Assembly (NCBI RefSeq): GCF_020615385.1
Contig: NZ_JAJAVB010000037.1
Coordinates: 1-64,000, forward strand
DNA from: Jiella soli
GTDB taxonomy: Bacteria > Pseudomonadota > Alphaproteobacteria > Rhizobiales > Rhizobiaceae
DNA length: 64,000 nucleotides
Direction of reading: 5' to 3'
Translations under genes and position numbers: made by a program
Shown: positions 12,125 to 20,981 of the stretch, one piece after another
How the letters are laid out: each line of letters opens with the position of its first letter
Numbering within the stretch: position 1 is the stretch's first letter
Notes under the pieces: generated by a model
Told to the model about the DNA's origin: nothing
Seen by the model: only the letters and a program-made list of their open reading frames with translations
The model's database searches: none

Positions 12125-12844
12125 ATGTCATCGCAGCCCGCCCTCCGCCAGACAGAAGACGCGACGCCGCGGGATTTTGCCCATGTGCGCGACTGGGTCT
12201 TCGATCTCGACAACACGCTCTATCCCCGCCACTCGAACCTGTTTTCCCAGATTGACGAACGCATGACGTCGTTCGTGGCGGACCTCCTGTCCCTTCCGAA
12301 GGATGAAGCGCGCCGGGTCCAGAAGGACTTCTACCGCCGCTACGGGACGACGCTGCGCGGGTTGATGCAGGAGCACAAGGTCGATTCCGACAGCTTCCTG
12401 CAGTTCGTCCACGACATCGACTATTCGTGGATTTCCCCCGATCCGGCGCTCGGTGACGAGATCAAGGCGCTGCCGGGCCGCAAGTTCATCTTCACCAATG
12501 GTGATCGGCGCCATGCCGAAAGGGCTGCCCGCCAGCTCGGCATCCTCGACCATTTCGAGGATATCTTCGACCTCGTCGCCGCCGATCTCGTGCCGAAACC
12601 GGCCTCCGAGACCTATGACAAGTTCATGGGACTGCACCGGGTCGATGCCGCCCACGCCGCAATGTTCGAGGACCTTGCGCGTAATCTGGAAGTCCCCAAG
12701 CGGCTCGGCATGCGTACCGTGCTGATCGTCCCGCAGAATTTCGAGGACACGTTCGGAGACGTGTGGGAACATGAGGGCCGCGAGGGCCAGCATATCGACT
12801 ATGTCACCGACGATCTGGTGACCTTCCTGCGCAAGATTCGCTGA
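12125..12844 (+). CDS. HAD-superfamily pyrimidine 5'-nucleotidase
   Basis: This 239-aa HAD hydrolase belongs to the group (yeast SDT1/PHM8-like) that dephosphorylates nucleoside monophosphates. Motif I is DLDNTLYP with the nucleophilic aspartate. Motif II is FTNGDRRHA, the motif III lysine is in LVPKPASETY, and motif IV is MFEDLARNLEVPK. The ATG at 12125 gives the best start. The frame stays open further upstream, but that section shows no conserved features. It lies ~195 bases after argB and is probably co-transcribed or has its own promoter in the gap. Confidence 0.88.
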   Translation: MSSQPALRQTEDATPRDFAHVRDWVFDLDNTLYPRHSNLFSQIDERMTSFVADLLSLPKDEARRVQKDFYRRYGTTLRGLMQEHKVDSDSFLQFVHDIDYSWISPDPALGDEIKALPGRKFIFTNGDRRHAERAARQLGILDHFEDIFDLVAADLVPKPASETYDKFMGLHRVDAAHAAMFEDLARNLEVPKRLGMRTVLIVPQNFEDTFGDVWEHEGREGQHIDYVTDDLVTFLRKIR

Positions 12845-12853
12845 TCGCCAAAC

Positions 12854-13885
12854 TTAAGGCTCTGCCGTCGACGCAGCCTGTCTGAGATTGGCGCGGTGAA
12901 CGCTCGGGCTTGCGGCGTGATGCTGCGCGAAGACGCGGCGAAGCTGGCGCGCCGAACCGAAGCCGCAGCGCTCTGCCACCTGTTCGAGGCCGAGGCCGGA
13001 ATGGGCAAGCATTTCGGCAGCGAGCGTGGCGCGCAGCCGGTTGACATAGCCGGGAATGGTCGTGCCGACATTCTGGCGGAAGAGCCGGGACAGGGTCCGC
13101 TCGCTCGCCGCCGCGATGCCGGCAAGTTCGGCCACGGTCCAGTCGCGGCCGGGCGCCGCGCAGATCGCGTCCTGCACAAGGTGGACCGCCGGATGCAGAT
13201 GATTGCGGCCTTCGAGCCAGGGCGAGAGCTGGGGGTCGCCTCCCGACCGCCTCAGATAGACGACCAGATGCTTGGCCGCATCGCTGGCGACGGCCGGCCC
13301 GCACAGCCGCGAGACGAGATGCAGCGTCAGGTCGATGCCGGCGGTAACGCCGGCGCTCGTCCAGACCGCGCCGTCCTCGACGAACAGCCGATCGGCGAAG
13401 ACGGTCGCCGTGGGCGCCGCGCGGGCGAGGTCTTCCAGCATGCCGAAATGCGTCGTGCAGTGTCGGCGATGCAGAAGTCCTGCCTCGCCGAGAAGAAGGG
13501 CGCCGGAGCAGATCGAGACGATCAACGCCTCGCCGTCGGATCGGAGCGACGGCGCGACGACGTCGCGCAGCCAGCCGACGATCGCGCGTCGGCCGAGATC
13601 GCGTTCCGCATCGCTCTCCCTCGGCCCAGCCGCACCGAGGACCGTATCGGCAGCACCGACGACGATCACGATCACCCCCGGCGGAAGCTCGTTCGGCAGT
13701 TGCTCGAGCGGACCGATCGGCAGGCCGACGGAGGTCACGAGTTCGCGCGAAGGCGAAACGAAGCGCAGTTCGAACGGACGGGGAGGCTCAACCATGTTGG
13801 CGCGGCGAAGGACCTCCGCCGGGCCGGCGATGTCGAGGAGGAGCGGACGAGGCGGAACGACGAGCAGAACCGGCCGCGTCTTCAT
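12854..13885 (-). CDS. GlxA-family transcriptional regulator (DJ-1/PfpI + AraC)
   Basis: This is a two-domain regulator of ~343 aa. The N-terminal ~180 residues form a DJ-1/PfpI-like amidase fold with the nucleophile-elbow sequence ICSGALLLGEAG. The C-terminal ~110 residues form an AraC-type DNA-binding domain with two helix-turn-helices (AAASERTLSRLFRQ and LEQVAERCGFGSARQLRR). Proteins of this type activate catabolic or stress operons, and the effector is unknown. ATG at 13885 is taken as the start, but an in-frame GTG at 13900 is possible. The gene directly follows a minus-strand cysteine hydrolase, with which it is probably co-transcribed and may regulate. Confidence 0.88.
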   Translation of the reverse strand: MKTRPVLLVVPPRPLLLDIAGPAEVLRRANMVEPPRPFELRFVSPSRELVTSVGLPIGPLEQLPNELPPGVIVIVVGAADTVLGAAGPRESDAERDLGRRAIVGWLRDVVAPSLRSDGEALIVSICSGALLLGEAGLLHRRHCTTHFGMLEDLARAAPTATVFADRLFVEDGAVWTSAGVTAGIDLTLHLVSRLCGPAVASDAAKHLVVYLRRSGGDPQLSPWLEGRNHLHPAVHLVQDAICAAPGRDWTVAELAGIAAASERTLSRLFRQNVGTTIPGYVNRLRATLAAEMLAHSGLGLEQVAERCGFGSARQLRRVFAQHHAASPSVHRANLRQAASTAEP

Positions 13886-13900
13886 CTCGGCGGGGCCCAC

Positions 13901-14470
13901 TCAGGCGGCGGCCCGAGCCGCGGCCGGCGGCGCAAGCGCCTCGTCGACCGAGAGGATCCGCGCGAAGCGGCCGGCAAGGACGAGCTCCGTCCTCTGACGG
14001 ATGTCGTCTGCCGTGTAGAGCCGCCCGTCCGCCGCGGTCATGTCGAATGTCAGCGTGGCCTCGGATACGAAGTCCACCTCATAGCCGAGATCGGACAGAT
14101 GCCGGGTCGTCGTCTCGCAGCACTGCTCGGTGCGGATGCCCGCGACGATCACCCGGCGGACGCCGTTCTGGACCAGCCAGACGTCGAGGCCGCTGCCGAC
14201 GAGTGCACTGTGCCGCCGCTTCGAAAAGACCTTGCCCGGAGCGACGTCGATCCCGTCCATCGTCCGCACATGGCCGGAACCTTGCGAAAACGGACCGGCA
14301 TCCTCGACGTGGAAGATCTGAACGACCGGGATCTTGCGTTCGGCCGCGCCTGAAACGAGCCGGTTCAGCGCACTTTGAAAGCGCGGGAGGTGGTCCTCCT
14401 GCCAATAGGGGCGGTGGCGGAAGCTCTCCTGAACGTCGATCACCAGGAGGGCGGTGGCGGAAACGGGCAT
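13901..14470 (-). CDS. Isochorismatase-family cysteine hydrolase
   Basis: This is a 189-aa cysteine hydrolase. The catalytic aspartate lies in LLVIDVQESF near the N-terminus. The lysine/loop region comes after FSKRRHSALVGSG, and the nucleophilic cysteine is in GIRTEQCCETT. That last motif is shared with nicotinamidase and isochorismatase-like amidases, so the substrate cannot be assigned. ATG 14470 is chosen because GGAG lies nine bases ahead and it matches the family N-terminus. The frame runs 15 codons further upstream without support. It abuts the GlxA-type regulator gene (0-15 bases), consistent with an enzyme/regulator pair. Confidence 0.9.
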   Translation of the reverse strand: MPVSATALLVIDVQESFRHRPYWQEDHLPRFQSALNRLVSGAAERKIPVVQIFHVEDAGPFSQGSGHVRTMDGIDVAPGKVFSKRRHSALVGSGLDVWLVQNGVRRVIVAGIRTEQCCETTTRHLSDLGYEVDFVSEATLTFDMTAADGRLYTADDIRQRTELVLAGRFARILSVDEALAPPAAARAAA

Positions 14471-14743
14471 TTTCTGCGCTCCATCGCAAGCAGCTGACGA
14501 AGCCAGTTGAACCATCCAGCGCAGCGATCGGAAAGACGCACCGCCGCCAAACTGCGGACAAAATCAGCCACGCGCTGGAGACGCGTGGTTCTCACCGAGG
14601 TCTCGATGCCAGACATGACTGCGACCGCGCTCGGTCACCTTGAACGCGGGCATCCACGAGCTCAAGAAGAACGGATCAACGGCGCCTGCTGCCGGTCGAG
14701 GCGCACCTGACCGGCTGCTCCGCTTTCGACTGGTGGCGCGCCG

Positions 14744-15061
14744 TCAGTCGTCGAGGCGTGAGCGGCCGGACCGGGCAAGGCCTGCGCGGTGGGACGCAGA
14801 CTTCTCCGCTGCCTCCTCGTCCTCTCCGCTCGGTGTGCCGCCGGCGCCGGCTTCGGCATGGTTCGCGTCGAGGATGGCGTCCATCTGGGCCGTTGAATCG
14901 CCGGTTCCGGTTCGAAGTGCCTTGCGGCGATCGTCCCGGCTTGCAGCGTCGCTGTCGCTCGCGCCGGGATGGGCCAGCGTCTCGTCTCTCGCGAGATGCT
15001 CCGGCGTATCCTTGTCCTGCTGTTCGCGCATCATCTTCGGGTCGGTGTCGAAATCGGGCAT
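14744..15061 (-). CDS. Small acidic hypothetical protein
   Basis: This is a 105-aa polar protein rich in D, E, A and R with no hydrophobic segment, so it is probably cytosolic and disordered. The start ATG at 15061 is set by a GAGGGG ribosome site seven bases ahead. A second ATG six bases upstream is too close to that site. The sequence reads MPDFDTDPKMMREQ at the start and carries a DAILDANHAEAG stretch. I do not recognise a family. Similar small charged proteins are common in this order. The 5' 270 bases up to the cysteine hydrolase gene contain nothing recognisable. Confidence 0.55.
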   Translation of the reverse strand: MPDFDTDPKMMREQQDKDTPEHLARDETLAHPGASDSDAASRDDRRKALRTGTGDSTAQMDAILDANHAEAGAGGTPSGEDEEAAEKSASHRAGLARSGRSRLDD

Positions 15062-15429
15062 GGTCATTCCCCTCGGCCGCGTCTGTGGAACGCCGGCTGA
15101 CGAAGTGGTATCGAACGCACGGAGAGAAAAGGACAAGGTCGGGTGCGGCAGCGCGACTGCGCCATTCCCTCGGCGATCGGCCTGTCAGCCTGGCAGATCA
15201 TGATTGGCAAACGAAACCGTGCAACAGCGGTTCCGCCGGAGCGCCTGGCGGTGTTATCGGCGACACTCGGGTAGAAGCGCGCACCTCCCGGGAAACGCGC
15301 CGGCAGCAGCCAATGCGCGTTTTGATCCGGAAATCGTAATGGCGCGGACGGACCGCGCCATTAACGAGCTGCGCTCAGAAATGCGTGAGGGAAAGCATCT
15401 AGCTTGCCGCCCGGCATCGAGGCTGACGG
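15062..15429. other. Intergenic region with one perfect stem-loop
   Basis: These 368 bases lie between the small acidic-protein gene and the end of the serine protease gene. The region should hold the promoter of the former. Apart from the hairpin at 15337-15363 I see no gene. Confidence 0.5.
15337..15363 (-). terminator. Perfect 11-bp stem-loop downstream of the serine protease gene
   Basis: TAATGGCGCGG and CCGCGCCATTA pair perfectly around a five-base loop, 67 bases past the stop codon of the minus-strand protease. No U-tract follows on either strand, so it may be a weak terminator or an mRNA 3'-end stabiliser. Confidence 0.55.
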
Positions 15430-16968
15430 TCAATGGTCGAAACAGACGACCGGGAAGACCGAGTCCTTAACCGCAGCCGTCGCATCCGGCACGCTTTCCA
15501 GCGAGGCATCCGGGTCGGCGGTTCGGAAGGCAACGTCGTTGGCATGCAGGAAGGACGTGACGGCGTCCGGCCGGATCGCGAAGTTGATCGACTGCGGGAT
15601 GTCACCCGTCGCGTCCGCCACGGCGACCGCATTCAGCTTCGCAGTCACGACACCGACCACTCGTCCCGCGAGATCGACCAGCGGACCGCCGGAATTGCCG
15701 GGCTGGACCGGGGCCGAAATCTGCAAATAGCGCGGGTCGTTCATCAGGCCGAGCAGCGAAGAGACGTTGCCGCGGGTAACGTTGAGGGAATCCGCGAGGA
15801 TGGAGCGCAGCGGATAGCCAAGAGCGAGGATATCTTCGCCGAGGCGCGGCTTGGCGGCAGAGATCTTCAACGGCTCGCCAAGCGACTCCCCGACCTTGAT
15901 GAGCGCCAGATCGTTCTTCGGATCGATGCGGATTTCCTGGGCAACAGTGCCGCTGCCAACCGTCACGGTCTTGCAGGCCTTGACGACATGGGCATTGGTC
16001 AGGAGCCAGCCATCCGAGGAGACCACGAAGCCGCTCCCGGCCATGTCGAATTCCGACGACCTTGCAGCGACCGGATCACGCTCCGCCGTCGCCGGCGCTT
16101 CAACCGGCGGCATCTCGAAGAGATTGGGCCGGCCGGGCTCGATCGACGCCATCGCGTAGCGGGTGTCGGCCGATGCGCTCTCCCGACGACGCTCGAGCAG
16201 CGACGAGAATGTCCTAGGCTCGTTGGACGCGACCAGCGGCGGCTGCGGCTCGGAGGCGAACGGCTCGAACATGTTCGAAGCGACGCGCACATAGGGGTCG
16301 AGTTCGCGGGCATCGGCCGGCGGATAGGAGACCGAGAAGCCCCGGAGATCGCCGTCCCGCGCCGCAAAGCGCATGAAATAGGATCGACCCTGCTCCTTGC
16401 CGGAGACCGTGAACCAGTCGCCGGCATTCTCAGCGGCAGTGACGGTGCGATCCTGCGTAGGCTCAGACAGGACTGCGTAGAGCCCGTCCAGCGTCTGGCC
16501 GCTGTCGATCCGGATGCTCTCGATCTCCACGGCCTGATCTTCGGACCGCCACAGGCTACCGACAGCGGTCGCGCCGTGATCGCTCACCAGGGAAAGCGGC
16601 ATCGGAAGTCGCACGCCGGTGGCCACGTCGTCGACGAGCTTGACGCCAAGCGGGGACTGAGCTTCATCGGACTGCGAAATCAGCAGCTTCAGCATGGGCT
16701 CGTCGATCACGCCATCGGGCTTCATGCCGTGGCGCGCCTCGAAGTCGCGAATCGCCCTGAGCGATGCGGTGTCGATCGTACCGGTAAAGGGGCCCGCGTA
16801 ATCGCCCGTCCAGGTGAGGCGAATCTGCAGCCCCTTTCGGAAGGCGGGGTCGGTCTGCGCATTATATGCGTCAGACAGCTCGGAAGCCGGGCTGGCAACA
16901 GTCGAGAGCGATACCGGCAAGGTCGCCAGTGCAATCGCCGTCAACATTTTCCGCGCCACGCGCCGCAT
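15430..16968 (-). CDS. Secreted trypsin-like serine protease with peptidoglycan-binding domain
   Basis: This is a 512-aa exported protein. Residues 1-~28 form a signal peptide. Residues ~55-95 resemble a PG_binding_1 repeat (TGTIDTASLRAIRDFEARHG). A long linker carries a SMP-like central segment without a recognised domain. The C-terminal ~200 residues are a chymotrypsin-fold protease. Its triad is His in TNAHVV (~326), Asp in NDLALIK (~352) and Ser in PGNSGGP (~426). No PDZ domain follows, unlike DegP. It probably acts in the periplasm on envelope proteins. The gene stands alone, downstream of rmuC, which is read in the same direction. Confidence 0.88.
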   Translation of the reverse strand: MRRVARKMLTAIALATLPVSLSTVASPASELSDAYNAQTDPAFRKGLQIRLTWTGDYAGPFTGTIDTASLRAIRDFEARHGMKPDGVIDEPMLKLLISQSDEAQSPLGVKLVDDVATGVRLPMPLSLVSDHGATAVGSLWRSEDQAVEIESIRIDSGQTLDGLYAVLSEPTQDRTVTAAENAGDWFTVSGKEQGRSYFMRFAARDGDLRGFSVSYPPADARELDPYVRVASNMFEPFASEPQPPLVASNEPRTFSSLLERRRESASADTRYAMASIEPGRPNLFEMPPVEAPATAERDPVAARSSEFDMAGSGFVVSSDGWLLTNAHVVKACKTVTVGSGTVAQEIRIDPKNDLALIKVGESLGEPLKISAAKPRLGEDILALGYPLRSILADSLNVTRGNVSSLLGLMNDPRYLQISAPVQPGNSGGPLVDLAGRVVGVVTAKLNAVAVADATGDIPQSINFAIRPDAVTSFLHANDVAFRTADPDASLESVPDATAAVKDSVFPVVCFDH

Positions 16969-17125
16969 CTTGTCCCCCTGTCACATCGCGGTTCCCCACA
17001 GCAACGCGGCAAGATGCGATTCGATCCCGTTCCCCTTCATCTTTTTTTAAGATATCCGCGCATTCCGTTGCTGCCGGCCTGTCGGACGCCAGAGACCTTG
17101 AACGATCAATGCTTGTAATCGGCCG

Positions 17126-18298
17126 CTAAGAGCCGGTTCGCCGGCCAGTTTCCGATAGAGGCAACCCCGAGTCTTCCCCAAGGTCAACGGCTGCAATCCG
17201 CTCGCCGCGCCGTGTCAGCTTTTCGGTCGAGACGAGGATCTGGTCGATGTCCCGCGCCGACTGGCCGAAATGGTTCTTCAGCGCGGCAACCCTGGCGTCG
17301 AGACGCTGGAGGTCTTCGGTCAGGAGCCGCACCTCGGTCTGGATCCTGCCGGCCTCGGCCCGCATGCGGGCGTCCTTCATGATCGCCTGGATGACCTGGA
17401 TCGCCAGCAGGAGGAGCGAGGGCGAGACGATGACCACGCGCGCCCGATACGCCTTCTGGACGACGTCCTCGAAATGCTCGTGCAGTTCGGCGAAGATCGT
17501 CTCTGAGGGGACGAAGAGGAAGGCCGTCTCCTGAGTCTCGCCAGCGACGAGATATTTCTCCGAGATCGCGCGGATATGGACATCCATATCCCGCCTCAGC
17601 CGGCTCGCGGCGAAGGACCGTGTCTCTTCGGTCTCGGCGGCGCGCAGCGCGCCATAGGCTTCGAGCGGAAATTTCGCGTCGATTGCCAGCGACGGCGCCC
17701 CGTTCGGCATGCGGATCAGGCAGTCCGGCCGCTTGCCGTTCGACAGCGTCGCCTGGAACTGGAAGCTGCCGGCCGGCAGGGCGTCGGCGACGATCGCCTG
17801 CATGCGGCCTTCCCCGAACGCGCCGCGGGTCTGCTTGTTGGCGAGGATGTCCTGCAGCCGGACGACCTCGCCGGCAAGGCCGCGGATCTCGCCCTGCGCC
17901 CGGTCGATCACGGCGAGCCGCTCCGCCAGTGCGGACAGCGACGCCTTGGTTTCATGCGTAGTCTGCAGAATGGACTGCCCGACCCGCGAGGACAGCCCGT
18001 CGAAGCGGTCGGCGAGCGTCCGCGTGAGATCGGCCTGCCGCGAGCCGAAGACCTCCGTCATGGTCTGCATGCGGCCGGTGATTTCCGCCTGCGCCCGGAG
18101 GACGGCGTCCAGCCGGTCGGCCTCGCTCTGCGTCGCGTCCAGTGCGGCTTCCGCCACGCGGGCAGTGCTCACGGCCCGGCGCCAGAGCAGGAAGAACACC
18201 AGCGCCAGTCCCGCGGCCATAACGAGCGCCGGTGTCACGGCCAGGCCGGCGAGGCTGGCGATCGGCGCGTTCCAGCTGGCGGAGATGCGGGTGTCCAT
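17126..18298 (-). CDS. rmuC: DNA recombination protein RmuC homologue
   Basis: This 390-aa RmuC-family protein has one N-terminal membrane helix (~residues 18-42) and then a long coiled-coil stretch. The conserved nuclease-like domain (from ~residue 150) includes ALPAGSFQFQATLSNGKRPD and AIDAKFPLEAY, the PD-(D/E)XK-like signature with D and K. In E. coli RmuC limits inversions at short inverted repeats. No partner gene is adjacent. The start ATG gives a clean membrane anchor. It is divergent from def, with a ~180-base gap. Confidence 0.92.
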   Translation of the reverse strand: MDTRISASWNAPIASLAGLAVTPALVMAAGLALVFFLLWRRAVSTARVAEAALDATQSEADRLDAVLRAQAEITGRMQTMTEVFGSRQADLTRTLADRFDGLSSRVGQSILQTTHETKASLSALAERLAVIDRAQGEIRGLAGEVVRLQDILANKQTRGAFGEGRMQAIVADALPAGSFQFQATLSNGKRPDCLIRMPNGAPSLAIDAKFPLEAYGALRAAETEETRSFAASRLRRDMDVHIRAISEKYLVAGETQETAFLFVPSETIFAELHEHFEDVVQKAYRARVVIVSPSLLLLAIQVIQAIMKDARMRAEAGRIQTEVRLLTEDLQRLDARVAALKNHFGQSARDIDQILVSTEKLTRRGERIAAVDLGEDSGLPLSETGRRTGS

Positions 18299-18479
18299 GC
18301 TCGGACTCTATGGTGAAGAGGTTAACGGAATGGACTAAAACAAGAACAGTCCTAGGCATAACTTCCCGGTCATCGCGTCGCAAGTGGCCGAAACAGAAGA
18401 TCGCTGCGCGCCAGTTTCCGAGCGGTCTCCGGCCCCGGCCCGGATTGACCGTAAATCCGACAGCGATTACCTGACGGCC

Positions 18480-18995
18480 ATGACCATCAAGCCGCTCATC
18501 ATCCTGCCCGATCCCGTTCTGCGTCTGCAGTCGAAGCCGGTCGAAAAACTCGACCAGGCCGTGAAGACGCTCGCCGACGACATGCTCGAGACGATGTACG
18601 ATGCGCCGGGGATCGGACTGGCCGCGATCCAGGTCGGCGAGCCCCTGCGTATGCTGGTCATCGACGTGTCGCAGGAAGACGAGGACAAGGCGCCGCGCGT
18701 CTTCCTCAATCCGGAGATCCTGTCGACGTCGGACGACCGCAGCACCTATGAGGAAGGCTGCCTGTCGATTCCCGACTATTATGCCGAGGTCGAGCGGCCG
18801 GCGACGGTCACGGTGCGCTATCTCGGGCTTGATGGCCAGATGCACGAGGAGACCGCGGACGGCATCCTCGCAACCTGCCTGCAGCATGAGATCGACCACC
18901 TCAACGGCGTGCTGTTCATCGACCACATTTCCAAGCTGAAGCGGGAGATGGTGGTCAAGAAGTTCACCAAGCAGGCCCGCCGGGCCACGGCCTGA
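18480..18995 (+). CDS. def: Peptide deformylase
   Basis: This 171-aa metalloenzyme removes the formyl group from nascent protein N-termini. All three family motifs are present: [18 protein letters not shown] with the metal-binding cysteine, and QHEIDHLNG with the two metal-binding histidines and the catalytic glutamate. The ATG at 18480 gives [15 protein letters not shown], the standard N-terminus. The stop is four bases from the start of fmt, so the two formylation-cycle genes are co-transcribed and probably translationally coupled. Confidence 0.98.
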   Translation: MTIKPLIILPDPVLRLQSKPVEKLDQAVKTLADDMLETMYDAPGIGLAAIQVGEPLRMLVIDVSQEDEDKAPRVFLNPEILSTSDDRSTYEEGCLSIPDYYAEVERPATVTVRYLGLDGQMHEETADGILATCLQHEIDHLNGVLFIDHISKLKREMVVKKFTKQARRATA

Positions 18996-18999
18996 GGCA

Positions 19000-19971
19000 A
19001 TGGCGCTCACCGTCGTCTTCATGGGCACGCCGGACTTCTCGGTGCCGACGCTGCGCGCCGTCCATGCCGCAGGCCATGCCGTCGCCGCAGTCTACACGCA
19101 GCCGCCGAGAAAAGCCGGGCGCCGCGGCCTGACGCTGACGCCCTCGCCGGTCCAGGCCGAGGCCGAGCGCCTCGGGATTCCCGTCCGCACGCCCGCGAAC
19201 TTCAAGGATGCGGCCGAGCGCGAGGCCTTCACGGCGCTCAATGCCGATGTCGCAGTGGTCGTCGCCTACGGCCTCCTCCTGCCGCAGGCCGTCCTCGATG
19301 CGCCGCGCTTCGGCTGCCTCAACGGCCATGGCTCGCTCCTGCCGCGCTGGCGCGGCGCCGCGCCGATCCAGCGGGCGATCGAGGCCGGCGACCGGACGAC
19401 CGGCATGATGGTGATGAAGATGGAAGCCGGGCTCGATACCGGGCCCGTCGCCCTGACCGCCGAGACGGAAATCGGCGAGACCGACACCGCCGGCGAGCTA
19501 CACGACCGCCTCTCCGCGCTCTCCGCCGACTTGATGGTCGAGGCGTTGGAGCGGCTGGAGGCGGGCAGGCTCGTCTTCGAGGATCAAGCCGCGATCGCCG
19601 CGCGCACCGGCCGAGAACCCGTTTATGCCAGGAAGATCGACAAGGCGGAGGCCGCACTCGACTTCTCGCAGGAGTCCGGCGTGCTTGCCCGCAAGATCAA
19701 CGCCTTCTCGCCGTTTCCCGGCGCCTGGACGACGATCCCCTTTGCGGCCGGGCCGGAGCGGGTGAAGATCCTGCGCGCGCGGACCGAGGCCGGGACCGGC
19801 GCGCCGGGCACGGTTCTCGACGACGGCCTCCTCGTTGCCTGCGGAACCGGTGCGGTGCGCCTTCTCGAACTGCAGCGCGCCGGCGGCAAGCGGCTCGATG
19901 CCGGCACGCTCCTGCGCGGCGTCGAGGTTCCGAAGGGCACGATGCTGGGTCTAAAGGTCGAAGGCCTCTGA
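19000..19971 (+). CDS. fmt: Methionyl-tRNA formyltransferase
   Basis: This 323-aa enzyme formylates initiator Met-tRNA with 10-formyl-THF. The catalytic region contains the expected asparagine, histidine and aspartate ([18 protein letters not shown] and [12 protein letters not shown]). The C-terminal OB-fold-like domain ends in [11 protein letters not shown]. It follows def by four bases. Its last 21 bases overlap, tail to tail, a small convergent gene on the minus strand. In other Hyphomicrobiales truA follows directly, but here a ~230-bp AT-richer insert intervenes. Confidence 0.98.
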   Translation: MALTVVFMGTPDFSVPTLRAVHAAGHAVAAVYTQPPRKAGRRGLTLTPSPVQAEAERLGIPVRTPANFKDAAEREAFTALNADVAVVVAYGLLLPQAVLDAPRFGCLNGHGSLLPRWRGAAPIQRAIEAGDRTTGMMVMKMEAGLDTGPVALTAETEIGETDTAGELHDRLSALSADLMVEALERLEAGRLVFEDQAAIAARTGREPVYARKIDKAEAALDFSQESGVLARKINAFSPFPGAWTTIPFAAGPERVKILRARTEAGTGAPGTVLDDGLLVACGTGAVRLLELQRAGGKRLDAGTLLRGVEVPKGTMLGLKVEGL

Positions 19972-20181
19972 GAGTATCCGGTGCAGTTGTGTTGCGCCCT
20001 CGCGATCAAGCTGCAGGGTCTGGCTGGTTTTCCCGGGAATTTCTCGACTGGCTCGGCCATAGGTGTTCAGTTGAACAAACACCCGATCCTCCCATCGAAA
20101 TATCGTGTAGGTCGCTTCAATCTCCTCATGAAGCGAATTCCGCTCCATAGGTTTTGCTGTCAGCCGTCGAATCAAAGCCAT
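19951..20181 (-). CDS. Small conserved-looking protein inserted between fmt and truA
   Basis: This is a 76-aa soluble protein. Its N-terminal half reads [20 protein letters not shown] and its C-terminal half contains [23 protein letters not shown] good ribosome site (AGAAGG, seven bases ahead of the ATG) supports translation. I recall similar ~75-aa proteins annotated as methionyl-tRNA formyltransferase-like, a name that comes from location rather than from homology to Fmt. Base composition is less GC-rich than in the flanking genes. The stop overlaps the fmt end by 21 bp. Function is unknown. Confidence 0.7.
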   Translation of the reverse strand: MALIRRLTAKPMERNSLHEEIEATYTIFRWEDRVFVQLNTYGRASREIPGKTSQTLQLDREGATQLHRILSEAFDL

Positions 20182-20201
20182 AACTGGACCTTCTCTTTCT
20201 A

Positions 20202-20981
20202 ATGCCTCGATACAAGCTCACCGTGGAATATGACGGCAAGCCCTATTGCGGCTGGCAGCGCCAGGCGAATGGTCTTTCGGTCCAGGAGGTCATCGAGACG
20301 GCGCTTCACGGCTTCACTGGCGAGACGGTGACGCTGTTCGGCGCCGGGCGCACCGATGCCGGTGTCCATGCCACCGGTCAGGTCGCGCATGTCGATCTCG
20401 CGCGCGAATGGGAGACGGACACGGTGCGCGACGCGCTGAACGCGCATCTTCGGGAAACGGCGGTCAGCATTCTCGGGGCCGAACGGGTGCCGGACGATTT
20501 CGACGCGCGGTTTTCGGCCAGGAAGCGGTACTATCTCTACCGCATCTTCAATCGCCGGGCCCCGCCGGCGCTCCTGTCCGGCCAGGTCTGGTGGGTGTGG
20601 AAGGAGCTCGATGTCGACGCGATGCACGAGGCCGCCCAGCGGCTCGTCGGCACGCACGATTTCGACACGTTCCGCTCCACCCACTGCCAGGCGAAGAACC
20701 CGATCCGCACGCTGGAGCGGCTGGACGTCGTGAAGGGGCCGGGCGAGGAGATCCATATCCACGCCATGGCGCAGTCCTTCCTGCACAACCAGATCCGCTC
20801 CTTCGCGGGCACGCTGAAGCTCGTCGGGGAAAGACGCTGGAGCGCGGGCGACGTCTCCGCGGCGCTCGAAGCCCGGGACCGCACCCGCTGCGGTCCGGTC
20901 GCGCCGCCGGACGGGCTCTATCTCACCCGCGTCGAATACGGCACCCAGCCGAAGCGGACGCTGCCGCCCTATCCGGGCTGA
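20202..20981 (+). CDS. truA: tRNA pseudouridine(38-40) synthase
   Basis: This 259-aa enzyme converts uridines 38-40 of the tRNA anticodon arm to pseudouridine. The catalytic aspartate lies in [14 protein letters not shown] (~residue 54). The [13 protein letters not shown] and [17 protein letters not shown] blocks are typical. The start [12 protein letters not shown] is standard. The gene overlaps the 3' end of the convergent MocR-type gene by 13 bp. It would usually be joined to dapE, but a MocR/EamA gene pair now separates them. Confidence 0.97.
   Translation: MPRYKLTVEYDGKPYCGWQRQANGLSVQEVIETALHGFTGETVTLFGAGRTDAGVHATGQVAHVDLAREWETDTVRDALNAHLRETAVSILGAERVPDDFDARFSARKRYYLYRIFNRRAPPALLSGQVWWVWKELDVDAMHEAAQRLVGTHDFDTFRSTHCQAKNPIRTLERLDVVKGPGEEIHIHAMAQSFLHNQIRSFAGTLKLVGERRWSAGDVSAALEARDRTRCGPVAPPDGLYLTRVEYGTQPKRTLPPYPG

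Noticed and set aside
18299-18479. LexA box between rmuC and def
   Set aside because: A short inverted repeat (GGACT/AGTCC) is present, but it does not match the alphaproteobacterial GAAC-N7-GTTC LexA site.
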